Shown in pieces: positions 17,078 through 26,668 of a DNA stretch of 64,000 nt. The first letter of the stretch is position 1. Every line of letters begins with the position of its first letter. The notes beneath the pieces were generated by a model. That model saw only the letters and a program-made list of their open reading frames with translations, searched no databases and was not told where the DNA came from. This DNA comes from Paenibacillus vini (GTDB lineage: Bacteria; Bacillota; Bacilli; Paenibacillales; Paenibacillaceae), in contig NZ_BOSL01000020.1 in NCBI RefSeq assembly GCF_018403325.1, positions 16,436 through 80,435 of the forward strand. Reading direction: 5' to 3'. Made by a program: the position numbers and the translations under genes.

Positions 17078-18388
17078 ATGAACCAGCATCGAAAGTGGGC
17101 GGCCGTATTATCGCTCATCGGTATGGGGTTTGGTCAAATATATAATCGGCAAATGATTAAAGGCCTGATGCTCTTTATCGTTCATTTGTCCGGAATAGCG
17201 GTAACTATGGCAGCACCTAAAGCTATCTGGGGTTTGGTGACGCTGGGTGAGCAGGCGGACCATCTCGAGAAAGTGGGCAAGCTTTACGTCAATGTTCGCG
17301 GAGATCACTCGATCTTTCTCATGATCGAAGGAATTATCATCATTTTAGCCCTGCTCATTTGGTTTGCAATTTATATAGCAAATGTTAAGGACGCATACAA
17401 CGTTGGGAATATGCGCGAACAAGGATTAGCGGCCCCGCGTTTTTCGGATACGCTTCAATATCTAGGCGGGGTTAAATTCCCGCAAATGATCATAACCCTC
17501 CCCATCCTGCTCGTTATTTTCTTTACCGTGATGCCCATTTTTTTCATGATCCTGCTCGCATTTACGAATTATTCGGCACCGAATTATTTGCCTCCCGCCA
17601 AGCTCGTAAGCTGGATTGGACTGGAAGGGTTCAAGGATATTTTTACGATCAAAGCCTGGAACCAGACTTTCTTTGGAGTAGCGTTCTGGACGCTTGTTTG
17701 GACGATATGCGCGACCTTGACTACATTTGCGGGCGGTTTTGCTGCTGCACTAATGGTGCAGAAGAAAGGAATTCGATTTAAGGGCTTTTGGCGGACGCTG
17801 TTTATTATTCCTTATGCGATCCCTCAGTTCATTTCCTTGTTGATCATGCGAAATATGTTCAATGGACAATTCGGGCCGATCAATCAATATCTAGCTTATT
17901 TTGGACTTGGCGGCTTACCGTGGCTAACCGATCCGTTCTGGGCCAAGTTTACGGTTATTATCGTTAATATCTGGATCGGATTCCCGATTACCATGCTGAT
18001 GGTTATCGGCATTTTATCGACAATATCGAAGGATTTATATGAAGCTGCGGAAATTGACGGAGCCACCCCCGTGCAGCAATTCGGCAACATTACTTTTCCG
18101 TCCGTCATGCTTTCTTTCGGACCGCTCCTCGTCATGTCGTTTGCCGGCAACATCAACAACTTCAATTTGATCTACCTCCTGACGAACGGTAACCCTGCTA
18201 ATCCGAACTACCAATCTGCAGGCAGTACAGATATTTTGATAACCTGGCTTTACAAATTGACCATGGACAGCGGCAAATACAATTTCGCCTCGATTATCGG
18301 TATTTTTATTTTCATCATTGTTGCGTCCTTCGCCGTTACCAATGTCCGTCGTACCAAAGCATTCAAGGAGGAGGATGACTACAGATGA
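17078..18388 (+). CDS. Maltodextrin ABC transporter permease, MalF type
   Basis: 436-residue inner membrane protein with about eight hydrophobic segments; the EAA loop EAAEIDGATPVQQFGNITFP (near residue 325) contacts the ATPase. The long N-terminus with SLIGMGFGQIYNRQMIKG is typical of MdxF-like proteins. ATG at 17078, 10 bases after GGGAG, is preferred to TTG at 17072. Its stop overlaps the start of the next permease by four bases (ATGA), showing translational coupling. Confidence 0.92.
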   Translation: MNQHRKWAAVLSLIGMGFGQIYNRQMIKGLMLFIVHLSGIAVTMAAPKAIWGLVTLGEQADHLEKVGKLYVNVRGDHSIFLMIEGIIIILALLIWFAIYIANVKDAYNVGNMREQGLAAPRFSDTLQYLGGVKFPQMIITLPILLVIFFTVMPIFFMILLAFTNYSAPNYLPPAKLVSWIGLEGFKDIFTIKAWNQTFFGVAFWTLVWTICATLTTFAGGFAAALMVQKKGIRFKGFWRTLFIIPYAIPQFISLLIMRNMFNGQFGPINQYLAYFGLGGLPWLTDPFWAKFTVIIVNIWIGFPITMLMVIGILSTISKDLYEAAEIDGATPVQQFGNITFPSVMLSFGPLLVMSFAGNINNFNLIYLLTNGNPANPNYQSAGSTDILITWLYKLTMDSGKYNFASIIGIFIFIIVASFAVTNVRRTKAFKEEDDYR

Positions 18389-19221
18389 TAACCTCAAAGC
18401 GCAAATTCAGTATGGGCAATCTATTCTGTTACCTAGGGCTGATCCTTCTCGGTATTGCCTGCGTATACCCGGCATTATGGGTCGTTATGTCCTCCGTCCG
18501 TCCGGGCAATGCCTTGTACAGCGAGACTTTGATTCCGTCCGCGTTCACGCTGGAGCATTATCGGGAATTGTTCGATAAGTACCCCTTTGGACAGTGGTTT
18601 CTGAATACGTTCAAGGTTGCTTTCTTTACAATGATTTTCAGCACGGTCCTGGTAACGATTACAGGCTATGTGTTCTCGCGGTTTCGCTTTAAAGGCCGTA
18701 AGAAACTGATGTTAGGCTTGCTTGTGATCGGAATGTTTCCGGGCTTTATGAGCATGATCGCGGTTTATATTTTGTTAATGCAGCTGCAATTGCTGGATAC
18801 GCATTTATCGCTAATACTGGTCTATTCGGCCGGGGCTCCGATGGGATATCTGTACGTTAAAAGCTACTTCGATACCATTCCGCAGAGCTTGGTGGATGCG
18901 GCAAAAATAGACGGGGCGGGGCATTTAACCGTATTTCGGCGCATCATTCTGCCGCTATCCAAGCCGATGCTGGTCTATATTGCGTTGACTTCCTTCAGCG
19001 GCGGGTTCGTCGATTTTATTTTTGCCAACATGGTGCTCAGCACACCGGAAAACCAGACGCTGGCCGTAGGTTTGTTCCGGATAGTACAAGGCAGATCCGC
19101 AACGGAATTTACGTTGTTTGCAGCAGGCTGCGTGCTGGTTGCCGTACCGCTGACCTTATTGTTTGTATTCTTGCAACGTTATTTGGTTGAAGGACTCATG
19201 GCGGGAGCGGATAAGGGTTAA
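18385..19221 (+). CDS. Maltodextrin ABC transporter permease, MalG type
   Basis: 278-residue permease with six predicted membrane segments and the EAA loop DAAKIDGAGHLTVFRRIILP near residue 172. Preceded by GGAGGAGG inside the upstream gene; the ATG overlaps that gene's TGA. No ATPase gene is present in the operon, so it presumably uses a shared MsmX-like ATPase encoded elsewhere. Confidence 0.93.
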   Translation: MITSKRKFSMGNLFCYLGLILLGIACVYPALWVVMSSVRPGNALYSETLIPSAFTLEHYRELFDKYPFGQWFLNTFKVAFFTMIFSTVLVTITGYVFSRFRFKGRKKLMLGLLVIGMFPGFMSMIAVYILLMQLQLLDTHLSLILVYSAGAPMGYLYVKSYFDTIPQSLVDAAKIDGAGHLTVFRRIILPLSKPMLVYIALTSFSGGFVDFIFANMVLSTPENQTLAVGLFRIVQGRSATEFTLFAAGCVLVAVPLTLLFVFLQRYLVEGLMAGADKG

Positions 19222-19274
19222 TTCGCAAATATCGGCAAGTCAAACTACAAATCAATGGGAGTTGAGAAAAGAAA

Positions 19275-21035
19275 ATGCTATTAGAGGCTGTTTATCACCG
19301 ATCAAACGATTGTTGGGTTTACGGATATAATGAACGCTCGGTTCATATGCGCATTCGCACGAAAAGAGCGGATATCGATAAAGTTGACGTGCTTTATGGG
19401 GACAAGTGCAAGCCGTGGGGAGAGATGCAGTATAAACCAATGGAACTCCTGGCGTATGACGAGCTTTATGACTATTGGCAGGCTGAAGTAGAACCGCCTT
19501 ATGGCAGACTGGCCTATTGCTTTCTTTTAACAAAGGGGGAGGAGCGGATTTGGTTCAGTGAAAATGAATTTGATTTGCAGATGCCGAAAGAGCATTTAGG
19601 CTGTTTTGAATTCCCTTACTTGCACCCGGTCGATTTGCAATGTCCGCCGGACTGGGCGAAAAACGCCATATTTTATCAGATCTTCCCGGAACGTTTTGCT
19701 AATGGCGATACGTCCAATGATCCGGAAGGAACGCTTCCGTGGGGAGGCAAACCGGAATACCGCAATTTCTTCGGCGGCGATTTGCAAGGGGTCATTCAAC
19801 ACCTGGATTATTTAGCCGAATTAGGGATTACAGCGATCTATTTTAACCCTATATTTGAGGCGCCGGCCAATCATAAATACGATACACAGGACTACATGAG
19901 AATTGATCCCCATTTCGGAACAAAAGAAACCCTGAAAGAATTAGTGCGCTCCTGCCATGAACGGGGGATTCGCGTCATTTTGGACGGAGTATTCAACCAT
20001 TCCGGCGTTACGTGGCCACAGTTTCAAGATGTTGTGAAAAAAGGTCCTGACTCTCCGTATTACGGCTGGTTTCACATTCAGGAATGGCCGCTTCAAGTAG
20101 TAGACGGCATTCCAACATACAAGACATTTGCTTTTGAGAAGACGATGCCTAAACTGAATACCGCTAATCCGGAAGTGCGCGATTATTTTCTTCAGGTAGG
20201 CCGTTATTGGATACAAGAGACAGATATGGACGGATGGCGATTGGATGTTGCTAATGAGGCGGATCATGCCTTTTGGAGAGAATTCGCGAAAGCGGTAAAA
20301 GAAGTCAAACCGGATGCTTATATTTTAGGCGAGGTATGGCATGACGGAATGAAGTTTCTGCAAGGAGATCAGTTCCACGCAGTAATGAATTACCCGGTTT
20401 CCAACGCGATTCTCGATTTCTTTGTATTTCAGCATGGAGATGCGCACGCCTTTGCGTCAAAATTGGGGAGGTATTTAGCCAGATATCCGCAGCAGGTGAA
20501 CGAAGCTTCATTTAATCATTTGGATACGCATGATACGGTTCGGTTGCTGACCTTGTGCGGGAATGACAAAGCGAAAATGAAACTTGCGGTAGCTTTCCAG
20601 TTTACTTTTATCGGGGCGCCCAGTATTTATTACGGTGATGAAATTGGTTTGGACGGAGAATTTGATCCGGATAACCGGAAGTGTATGATCTGGGAGGAAG
20701 AACATCAGGATAGAGATTTGTTTGCCTTTTATAAGAAGTGCATTCAGCTGCGTAAAACTCATCCTGCGCTGGTTACAGGGGTTTTTCGAATTCAATCAGC
20801 CGATAAGGACTCGCCGGTACTCGTTTATGAACGCCAGGAAGGAGAAGATCATCTTATCATTGCGATGAATGCCTCTTCTTCGCCAAGCGCAGTGACCGTT
20901 ACTCTACCTGATGGCGTGTGGATGGAAGCGGAAGTGTCGGGGAGTGGGGACAGATCCGTGAGTGATCGGCCTTATAAAGGTGATTTTATAGCTGAGCTCG
21001 GTCCCTATGGTTTTCATATTTTTTACAAAAATTGA
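19275..21035 (+). CDS. GH13 neopullulanase / cyclomaltodextrinase / maltogenic amylase
   Basis: 586-residue cytoplasmic glycosidase (no signal peptide) hydrolysing imported maltodextrins, cyclodextrins or pullulan fragments. An N-terminal CBM34-like domain (about 1-125) precedes the barrel starting at AIFYQIFPERFANGD. Catalytic segments: GWRLDVANE (nucleophile Asp near 325), ILGEVWHD (acid/base Glu near 354) and FNHLDTHDT (Asp near 420). The N-terminal domain places it in the GH13_20 group. Exact substrate preference cannot be told. Located 53 bases after the permease gene in the same operon. Confidence 0.92.
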   Translation: MLLEAVYHRSNDCWVYGYNERSVHMRIRTKRADIDKVDVLYGDKCKPWGEMQYKPMELLAYDELYDYWQAEVEPPYGRLAYCFLLTKGEERIWFSENEFDLQMPKEHLGCFEFPYLHPVDLQCPPDWAKNAIFYQIFPERFANGDTSNDPEGTLPWGGKPEYRNFFGGDLQGVIQHLDYLAELGITAIYFNPIFEAPANHKYDTQDYMRIDPHFGTKETLKELVRSCHERGIRVILDGVFNHSGVTWPQFQDVVKKGPDSPYYGWFHIQEWPLQVVDGIPTYKTFAFEKTMPKLNTANPEVRDYFLQVGRYWIQETDMDGWRLDVANEADHAFWREFAKAVKEVKPDAYILGEVWHDGMKFLQGDQFHAVMNYPVSNAILDFFVFQHGDAHAFASKLGRYLARYPQQVNEASFNHLDTHDTVRLLTLCGNDKAKMKLAVAFQFTFIGAPSIYYGDEIGLDGEFDPDNRKCMIWEEEHQDRDLFAFYKKCIQLRKTHPALVTGVFRIQSADKDSPVLVYERQEGEDHLIIAMNASSSPSAVTVTLPDGVWMEAEVSGSGDRSVSDRPYKGDFIAELGPYGFHIFYKN

Positions 21036-21087
21036 GTTTTACCTGCGAACTGTACTGCCAAATAGAAATAGAGGAGTGGTGAAAATC

Positions 21088-23523
21088 ATGCAAACGAGTG
21101 AGAAAATTCACCCGGATCAGATAGAGAGTGAATCTGTCTCGATTTACCGTGATATTGGTCCGTATAAAGGGTATGAATGGAAGGACAAATATGTCATGAT
21201 CCATGGAGAGCATGGAAATCTTACCGTAAAGCTGGTGACGCCGGATATAGTTAAAATATCCTGTTCACTAGAGAGAAAAAGTGCTCAACTGGAGCCTTCA
21301 ATGGGAGTGTTACCCTTTGAACCTCTTGGAGGCTGGCATGTTATTGAGTTGGATAATGAATTGGAACTTTACGGAGGGAATATTGTCCTCGTTGTAGATA
21401 TAGCTGCCTTATCTTTCAAGGTGGAAACTTCTCAAGGGAAGCCATGCGGGTCCTACCTGTTGTCCTGCTCGGAGACTAGGTTGCGGTGTCAGGGGAGTAT
21501 GGATGATGATGCGATGATATATGGACTTGGCGAAACTACGGGATATTTAAATAAACGCGGAGAAAGGTATACGATGTGGAATTCCGATGTGTTCGACCCG
21601 CATGTGCCGGATATGGAGTCTCTATATCAATCGATTCCGCTTCTGATTCACCATACTTCCGACAATACGTTTGGATTGTTTATCGATAATCCGGGAAAAA
21701 CGGTGATAGATTTACGCGAAGAGGCGGATCGCTATTTTGTTGAAACGGTCAACGGGGACATGGAATTGTACCTCATCGCGGGTCCGGAGCTAAAGGATGT
21801 CGTTGCGAATTATTCGGCACTAACCGGAAAAATGCCGCTTCCACCCTTATGGTCTCTAGGCTATCAGCAATCGAGATTTAGCTATATGAATCAGGGGGAA
21901 GTGATCCGGCTCGCACATCATTTCAGGTTCAAAAAAATTCCTTGCGACGTTATTTATCTCGATATTCACTATATGGATGAATACAAAGTGTTCACGTTTG
22001 ATAAGGAGCGCTTTTCGGATCCGGCAGGGATGATGAGGGAATTGAAGGAACTGGGATTCCGCATCGTGCCTATTGTCGACCCTGGCGTTAAAGTTCAGCA
22101 TGGGTACGAGATTTATGAGCAGGGACTTGAAGCGGGACGTTTTTGTCAAACTCCTGCTGGAAAAGAGTATGTCGGCGACGTATGGCCGGGCCCAAGCGTC
22201 TTCCCTGATTTTACGGAGGAAGGAACTCGTGAGTGGTGGGGAGCGCTTCATCGATTTTATGTGGATTACGGAATCAGCGGGATATGGAACGATATGAATG
22301 AGCCAAGCGTCTTTAATTCTCCTACGAAAACAATGGATGAAGATGTGATTCACGGTAATGACGGTAATCCCAAAACACACGGAGAGATGCACAACGTTTA
22401 CGGCTTGCTCATGAGTCAGGCAACCTATGAAGGAATGGCGAAGCTGCTGCAAGGAGAAAGACCGTTCGTGCTGACAAGAGCAGGGTACGCCGGCATTCAG
22501 CGATATGCCGCAGTATGGACGGGAGATAACCGGAGCTATTGGGACCATATGAGAATGTCGATGTCGATGGGACTGAATCTCGGGCTTTCCGGGGTGGCTT
22601 TTAGCGGAGCGGACATCGGCGGGTTTATGCACCATGCGTCAGGAGAGCTGCTAGCCAGATGGACCCAGCTTGGCGTATTCACTCCGTTCTGTAGAAACCA
22701 TAGTGCTATCGATACACGTAACCAGGAGCCATGGACCTTTAATGATGAGGTCGAAGAGATTTGCCGGAAGTATATTGAATTAAGATACCGGATGCTTCCC
22801 TATCTCTATTCTCTTTTTTATGAATCAACGTGCATAGGGCTTCCTATTATGCGTCCATTAGTGCTGGAGTACCCTAAGGATCGCAATACGTATCATCTGT
22901 CCGATCAGTTTTTATTCGGAAAGGATTTGTTGGTAGCGCCTATTTATGAGCCGGGCAAACAACATAGGGTGGTTTACTTGCCTGAAGGCATCTGGTTCGA
23001 CTATTGGACCGGAACGCGGTATGAGGGGAGCACGCATATCATCACCTATGCGCCGCTGGATGTTTTGCCGCTATTCGTCCGTGCTGGAGCTATCCTACCC
23101 CAAGCTCAACTTGTTCAGCATACGGGTCAGGCAAATTGGAAGGAGCTTGATATTCATTTGTATGCTCAGGGGAACGATAATACTTTCGCTCTGTATGAGG
23201 ATGATGGGATTAGCGATCAACATCTTCAGGGCACTTATAATTTGATTCGAATTCATACGGAACAGAAAGGAACAGATCGACGCTTCACCATCCATGCTGC
23301 CTTCGAGGTCTGCGGATTGCGGCAAGCCGATAAATCCATACTATTTACGACTCATCATCTCTCCTTTATTCCAAAGTCTGTGAGCCAGGTTTCGGAGGTT
23401 CATGAAATGAAGCATCTTGAGGAGCGGAGTTCTGGATGGTATTATGACAAACAGGACAATCATCTGTATATTAAGAAGCAATTAGCGGGTTTACAGGGGG
23501 TTGAATTTATCGTTGAGGGTTAA
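21088..23523 (+). CDS. GH31 alpha-glucosidase
   Basis: 811-residue cytoplasmic alpha-glucosidase releasing glucose from non-reducing ends of maltodextrins. The GH31 nucleophile segment GIWNDMNEPSVF lies near residue 400, and the acid/base region WTGDNRSYWDH near 480. An N-terminal beta-sandwich and C-terminal beta domains flank the barrel. ATG at 21088 follows GAGGAGTGG; an in-frame ATG at 21007 overlaps the GH13 gene and has no ribosome site. Last gene of the maltodextrin operon. Alpha-xylosidase activity is a less likely alternative. Confidence 0.92.
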   Translation: MQTSEKIHPDQIESESVSIYRDIGPYKGYEWKDKYVMIHGEHGNLTVKLVTPDIVKISCSLERKSAQLEPSMGVLPFEPLGGWHVIELDNELELYGGNIVLVVDIAALSFKVETSQGKPCGSYLLSCSETRLRCQGSMDDDAMIYGLGETTGYLNKRGERYTMWNSDVFDPHVPDMESLYQSIPLLIHHTSDNTFGLFIDNPGKTVIDLREEADRYFVETVNGDMELYLIAGPELKDVVANYSALTGKMPLPPLWSLGYQQSRFSYMNQGEVIRLAHHFRFKKIPCDVIYLDIHYMDEYKVFTFDKERFSDPAGMMRELKELGFRIVPIVDPGVKVQHGYEIYEQGLEAGRFCQTPAGKEYVGDVWPGPSVFPDFTEEGTREWWGALHRFYVDYGISGIWNDMNEPSVFNSPTKTMDEDVIHGNDGNPKTHGEMHNVYGLLMSQATYEGMAKLLQGERPFVLTRAGYAGIQRYAAVWTGDNRSYWDHMRMSMSMGLNLGLSGVAFSGADIGGFMHHASGELLARWTQLGVFTPFCRNHSAIDTRNQEPWTFNDEVEEICRKYIELRYRMLPYLYSLFYESTCIGLPIMRPLVLEYPKDRNTYHLSDQFLFGKDLLVAPIYEPGKQHRVVYLPEGIWFDYWTGTRYEGSTHIITYAPLDVLPLFVRAGAILPQAQLVQHTGQANWKELDIHLYAQGNDNTFALYEDDGISDQHLQGTYNLIRIHTEQKGTDRRFTIHAAFEVCGLRQADKSILFTTHHLSFIPKSVSQVSEVHEMKHLEERSSGWYYDKQDNHLYIKKQLAGLQGVEFIVEG

Positions 23524-23540
23524 TGGGAGGTTAGCAGACA

Positions 23541-24293
23541 ATGCTTCATCAATTTTCACGGACTGAGCTCGCTATCGGAGCTGAAGGCCTGGATATCCTG
23601 AAAAATAGTACTGTGGCGGTGCTTGGAATCGGGGGCGTCGGCGCGATGGCGGTCGAAGGACTGGCCAGAACCGGAATCGGACGGATTATTCTGATCGATA
23701 AAGACGTGGTTGATATCACCAATATTAACCGGCAGATTCACGCCTTGACGACGACGATCGGCCAGAAAAAGGCGGATCTGATGTGCGAACGGGTGAAGCT
23801 GATCAATCCGGAATGCGAGACCATCGCTTTGAACATGTTTTATACGGAAGAAACGTATGAAGAATTGTTCAAATACGACATCGACTATGTCTTGGATGCC
23901 TCGGATACGATCATATACAAAATCCATCTGATCAAGGAATGCCGCAAGCGCGGTATTCCTATCCTCTCCAGTATGGGAGCGGCCAATAAGATGGACCCGA
24001 CCAAGTTTCAGGTCACCGACATTTCCAAGACCCATATGGACCCGATGGCTCGCGTGATCCGTACCAAGCTGCGGGAAGACGGCATCAAAAAAGGCGTCAA
24101 GGTCGTGTTCTCCACGGAGCCGCCGGTTAAACCGCGGGCAGACGTAACGGAGAAAATTGCACCGGAAGGGGCCAAGATTCGCAAAGCCAAACAGCCGCCG
24201 GCGAGCAATTCATTCGTTCCGCCTGTCGTAGGGCTCATTATGGTCAGCGTGGCCGTAAAAGAATTGCTTGAAGCGGGAGAAGCCAAGGGATGA
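23541..24293 (+). CDS. tcdA: tRNA threonylcarbamoyladenosine dehydratase
   Basis: ThiF/E1-like enzyme that uses ATP to cyclise t6A37 into ct6A in ANN-decoding tRNAs. 250 residues; nucleotide-binding GIGGVGAMAVEGLARTGIG at about 31-49, DKDVVDITNINRQIHA, and DASDTIIYKI near 118. Corresponds to B. subtilis YrvM, which follows aspS directly; here the maltodextrin island intervenes. It starts only 17 bases after the GH31 stop, with no terminator between, so it may be read through from that operon. Confidence 0.92.
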   Translation: MLHQFSRTELAIGAEGLDILKNSTVAVLGIGGVGAMAVEGLARTGIGRIILIDKDVVDITNINRQIHALTTTIGQKKADLMCERVKLINPECETIALNMFYTEETYEELFKYDIDYVLDASDTIIYKIHLIKECRKRGIPILSSMGAANKMDPTKFQVTDISKTHMDPMARVIRTKLREDGIKKGVKVVFSTEPPVKPRADVTEKIAPEGAKIRKAKQPPASNSFVPPVVGLIMVSVAVKELLEAGEAKG

Positions 24294-24346
24294 TTTCTCT
24301 CGGATTCTAAACCCTGGGAAGGTACCGGAAACAGCCGATTTAACTT

Positions 24347-24385
24347 AAGACGCAGACTCGATCATGTATCGGATCTGCGTCTTAT
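24347..24385 (+). terminator. Terminator after tcdA
   Basis: Perfect 10-bp outer stem AAGACGCAGA/TCTGCGTCTT with an additional inner CGAT/ATCG pairing; T-rich tail. Confidence 0.75.
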
Positions 24386-24492
24386 TGTTATTCGCTTTTT
24401 TTAGGTACGAATGCTATACTATAACTCCTTTTGACTTCGGAAACAGAATGCCGGAGAGCAGACGGAATACTAACCTTAGGAGGTAACTGAAA

Positions 24493-26655
24493 GTGGAACA
24501 TTTTCAAAGTGCCTATCAAGAAGAGAAAGATCGGCTGGATCGTACTCTCCGTGATATTGACAGCCAACTGAAGGCGCTCAAGAGCATTCCCGTCTATACA
24601 GGGCATGACTTCACCGAGCAGGTGCTGGAAGCGGGCAGGGAATCCCACCGGCAGCAGCTTGAACGCTCGATCCGCGAGCCGTATTTTGGACGGCTGGATT
24701 TCGAGGAACAGGGCAAGGAAGCGCAGCCCCTTTATATCGGCAAAGTGGGCGTCGGGGATCAAGACGGAGGAAAACCGGTCGTCATCGATTGGCGCGCTCC
24801 GGTCGCCAGTTTGTTTTATTCCTTTACGGGCGGCGATTCGGCTTCATATGATGCTCCGGAAGGACTGATCGAGGGGCTTGTATACTTAAAGCGGAACATT
24901 GTCATTCGCAAAGGAATTTTGGAGCGCGTAGTAGATACCTATAACAAAGACAGCGAAGGGCCGGCCGTGTCCGATGAGTTCCTGGTCTACCGTCTCGGCG
25001 AGAACAAAGACAACCGCCTCCGTGACATTGTTTCCACGATTCAGGCGGAGCAGGATCTGATCATCCGTGCCGCCCGTAATACGGCGTTGATCATTCAAGG
25101 CGTGGCCGGCAGCGGAAAAACAACGGTTGCGCTGCATAGGCTTGCCTTTTTGCTGTACCAGTACAAGGATCAAATTAAAGCGGAGCGGATGGTTATCTTT
25201 GCTCCCAACCATATGTTTATCGATTATATTTCGGAAGTTCTTCCGGAACTCGGTGTCGGCGATATTCAGCAAAGCACTTTCGGCGACTGGGCTGCCAGAG
25301 TACTGAGACTGGATCAGGCTCCTGCGGATGGTTCGGAAACGCTGGCCCGCTGGTTTGATGCCGGTGATTTGCGCGAAGGCGCATGGAACGACAGTGACCT
25401 GCCAGGCAGATTTAAGGGAGCCGTCGCTTTTAAGTCGATTCTGGAAAGTTATTTGACCCGCGTGGAATCGGGATGTGTGCCGGATACGGATTTTGAGCCG
25501 TGGGATGGGGCGAGGTTGTCCCGAAACACGATCATCGATTGGTTCGACGGGGAATACAAGCATTACCCGGTTGCGCGGCGCAAAGAACGTGTGCTGGCCC
25601 GGATTCACCGGTGGGTGGAGATGGAATTGAAGAAATCTCCCTCCGCGGCGGCATTAAAAGAGCGTAAGAAGAAGGCGCAGCAACGGGAAAAGGCCTACGC
25701 CAAAAAGTGGCCGGAGCTGGAGGCCGTGGCTTTGTACAAAAGTATGTTCCAATCGGCGTTCGCCGCGAAGGGTCAGCCTTCCGGTGAAAATGATGCTGAT
25801 GCCGAGATTTTGAGCATTCCGAAGCCCATTCTTATTGGAACTAATGCCTATTTAAAAAAAGGAATCCTTAAGGAAGAGGATCTCGCGGCCTTACTCTACT
25901 TGCACTCACGAGTCCATGAGCTTGACAGCAAGCTGACCTTCGACCATGTGGTGATCGACGAAGCGCAGGATTTCAGCCCTTTGCAGGTGGCTGTGCTCGA
26001 CAGGTTCGTAAAGGGTCATTCTTTCACCATCCTGGGCGATTTGTCACAAGGGATCCATTACTATAAAGGAGTCCGGAGCTGGGAAGAAATGCAGGCGCTG
26101 TTCGCGCCGGAGGAAACGGCTTATTTTGCTTTAACGAGAAGTTACCGGTCGACAATGGAGATCATTGATTTTGCGAATGAAATTTTGAAGCGGGGCGTTG
26201 AAACGGATTTGCTGGCGGTGCCGGTGTTCCGCAGCGGGGAACCGGTCCGGTTAAAACCGGCCGCGGGAGACGGACGTTTAACCGCCATATCGGACGCTTT
26301 GAGGCAAGTCATGACGGGCAGCCATCGCACGGTAGCCTTGCTGACCCGGACGATGGAGGAAGCGGAGCATTTGCATGCTTATTTGAATGAAGCAGGCACT
26401 ACCGCCAATTTGATCGGCGGGGATCAGAGGCAGTATGCGGGCGGTATTTCCGTTCTGCCAGTTTACCTGTCCAAGGGACTGGAATTCGATGCCGTCATCG
26501 TGACGGATGTGGATCGGGAGCACTATGGGCCGAAGGATGCGCGCCTTCTATACGTAGGCTGCACCCGGGCATTGCATGAGTTATGGTTGATGCATGGAAA
26601 CGAGTTACCGGACTACGTTCCGGATCCAGTAGATTTGTCGGTGACAGGGGAGTAA
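24493..26655 (+). CDS. helD: HelD, RNA polymerase recycling motor (UvrD/Rep-like)
   Basis: 720-residue superfamily 1 ATPase that binds and clears stalled RNA polymerase in Gram-positive bacteria. An N-terminal coiled-coil arm (residues 1-60, EEKDRLDRTLRDIDSQLK) enters the secondary channel of the polymerase in known HelD structures. Walker A GVAGSGKTTVALHR lies near 199-212, Walker B FDHVVIDEAQDFS near 485, and motif VI VGCTRALHELW near 690. The GTG start follows TTAGGAGG. Slightly shorter than B. subtilis HelD (774). Its own position after the tcdA terminator implies a separate transcript. Confidence 0.93.
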   Translation: MEHFQSAYQEEKDRLDRTLRDIDSQLKALKSIPVYTGHDFTEQVLEAGRESHRQQLERSIREPYFGRLDFEEQGKEAQPLYIGKVGVGDQDGGKPVVIDWRAPVASLFYSFTGGDSASYDAPEGLIEGLVYLKRNIVIRKGILERVVDTYNKDSEGPAVSDEFLVYRLGENKDNRLRDIVSTIQAEQDLIIRAARNTALIIQGVAGSGKTTVALHRLAFLLYQYKDQIKAERMVIFAPNHMFIDYISEVLPELGVGDIQQSTFGDWAARVLRLDQAPADGSETLARWFDAGDLREGAWNDSDLPGRFKGAVAFKSILESYLTRVESGCVPDTDFEPWDGARLSRNTIIDWFDGEYKHYPVARRKERVLARIHRWVEMELKKSPSAAALKERKKKAQQREKAYAKKWPELEAVALYKSMFQSAFAAKGQPSGENDADAEILSIPKPILIGTNAYLKKGILKEEDLAALLYLHSRVHELDSKLTFDHVVIDEAQDFSPLQVAVLDRFVKGHSFTILGDLSQGIHYYKGVRSWEEMQALFAPEETAYFALTRSYRSTMEIIDFANEILKRGVETDLLAVPVFRSGEPVRLKPAAGDGRLTAISDALRQVMTGSHRTVALLTRTMEEAEHLHAYLNEAGTTANLIGGDQRQYAGGISVLPVYLSKGLEFDAVIVTDVDREHYGPKDARLLYVGCTRALHELWLMHGNELPDYVPDPVDLSVTGE

Positions 26656-26668
26656 TATAAGGGTCGTT

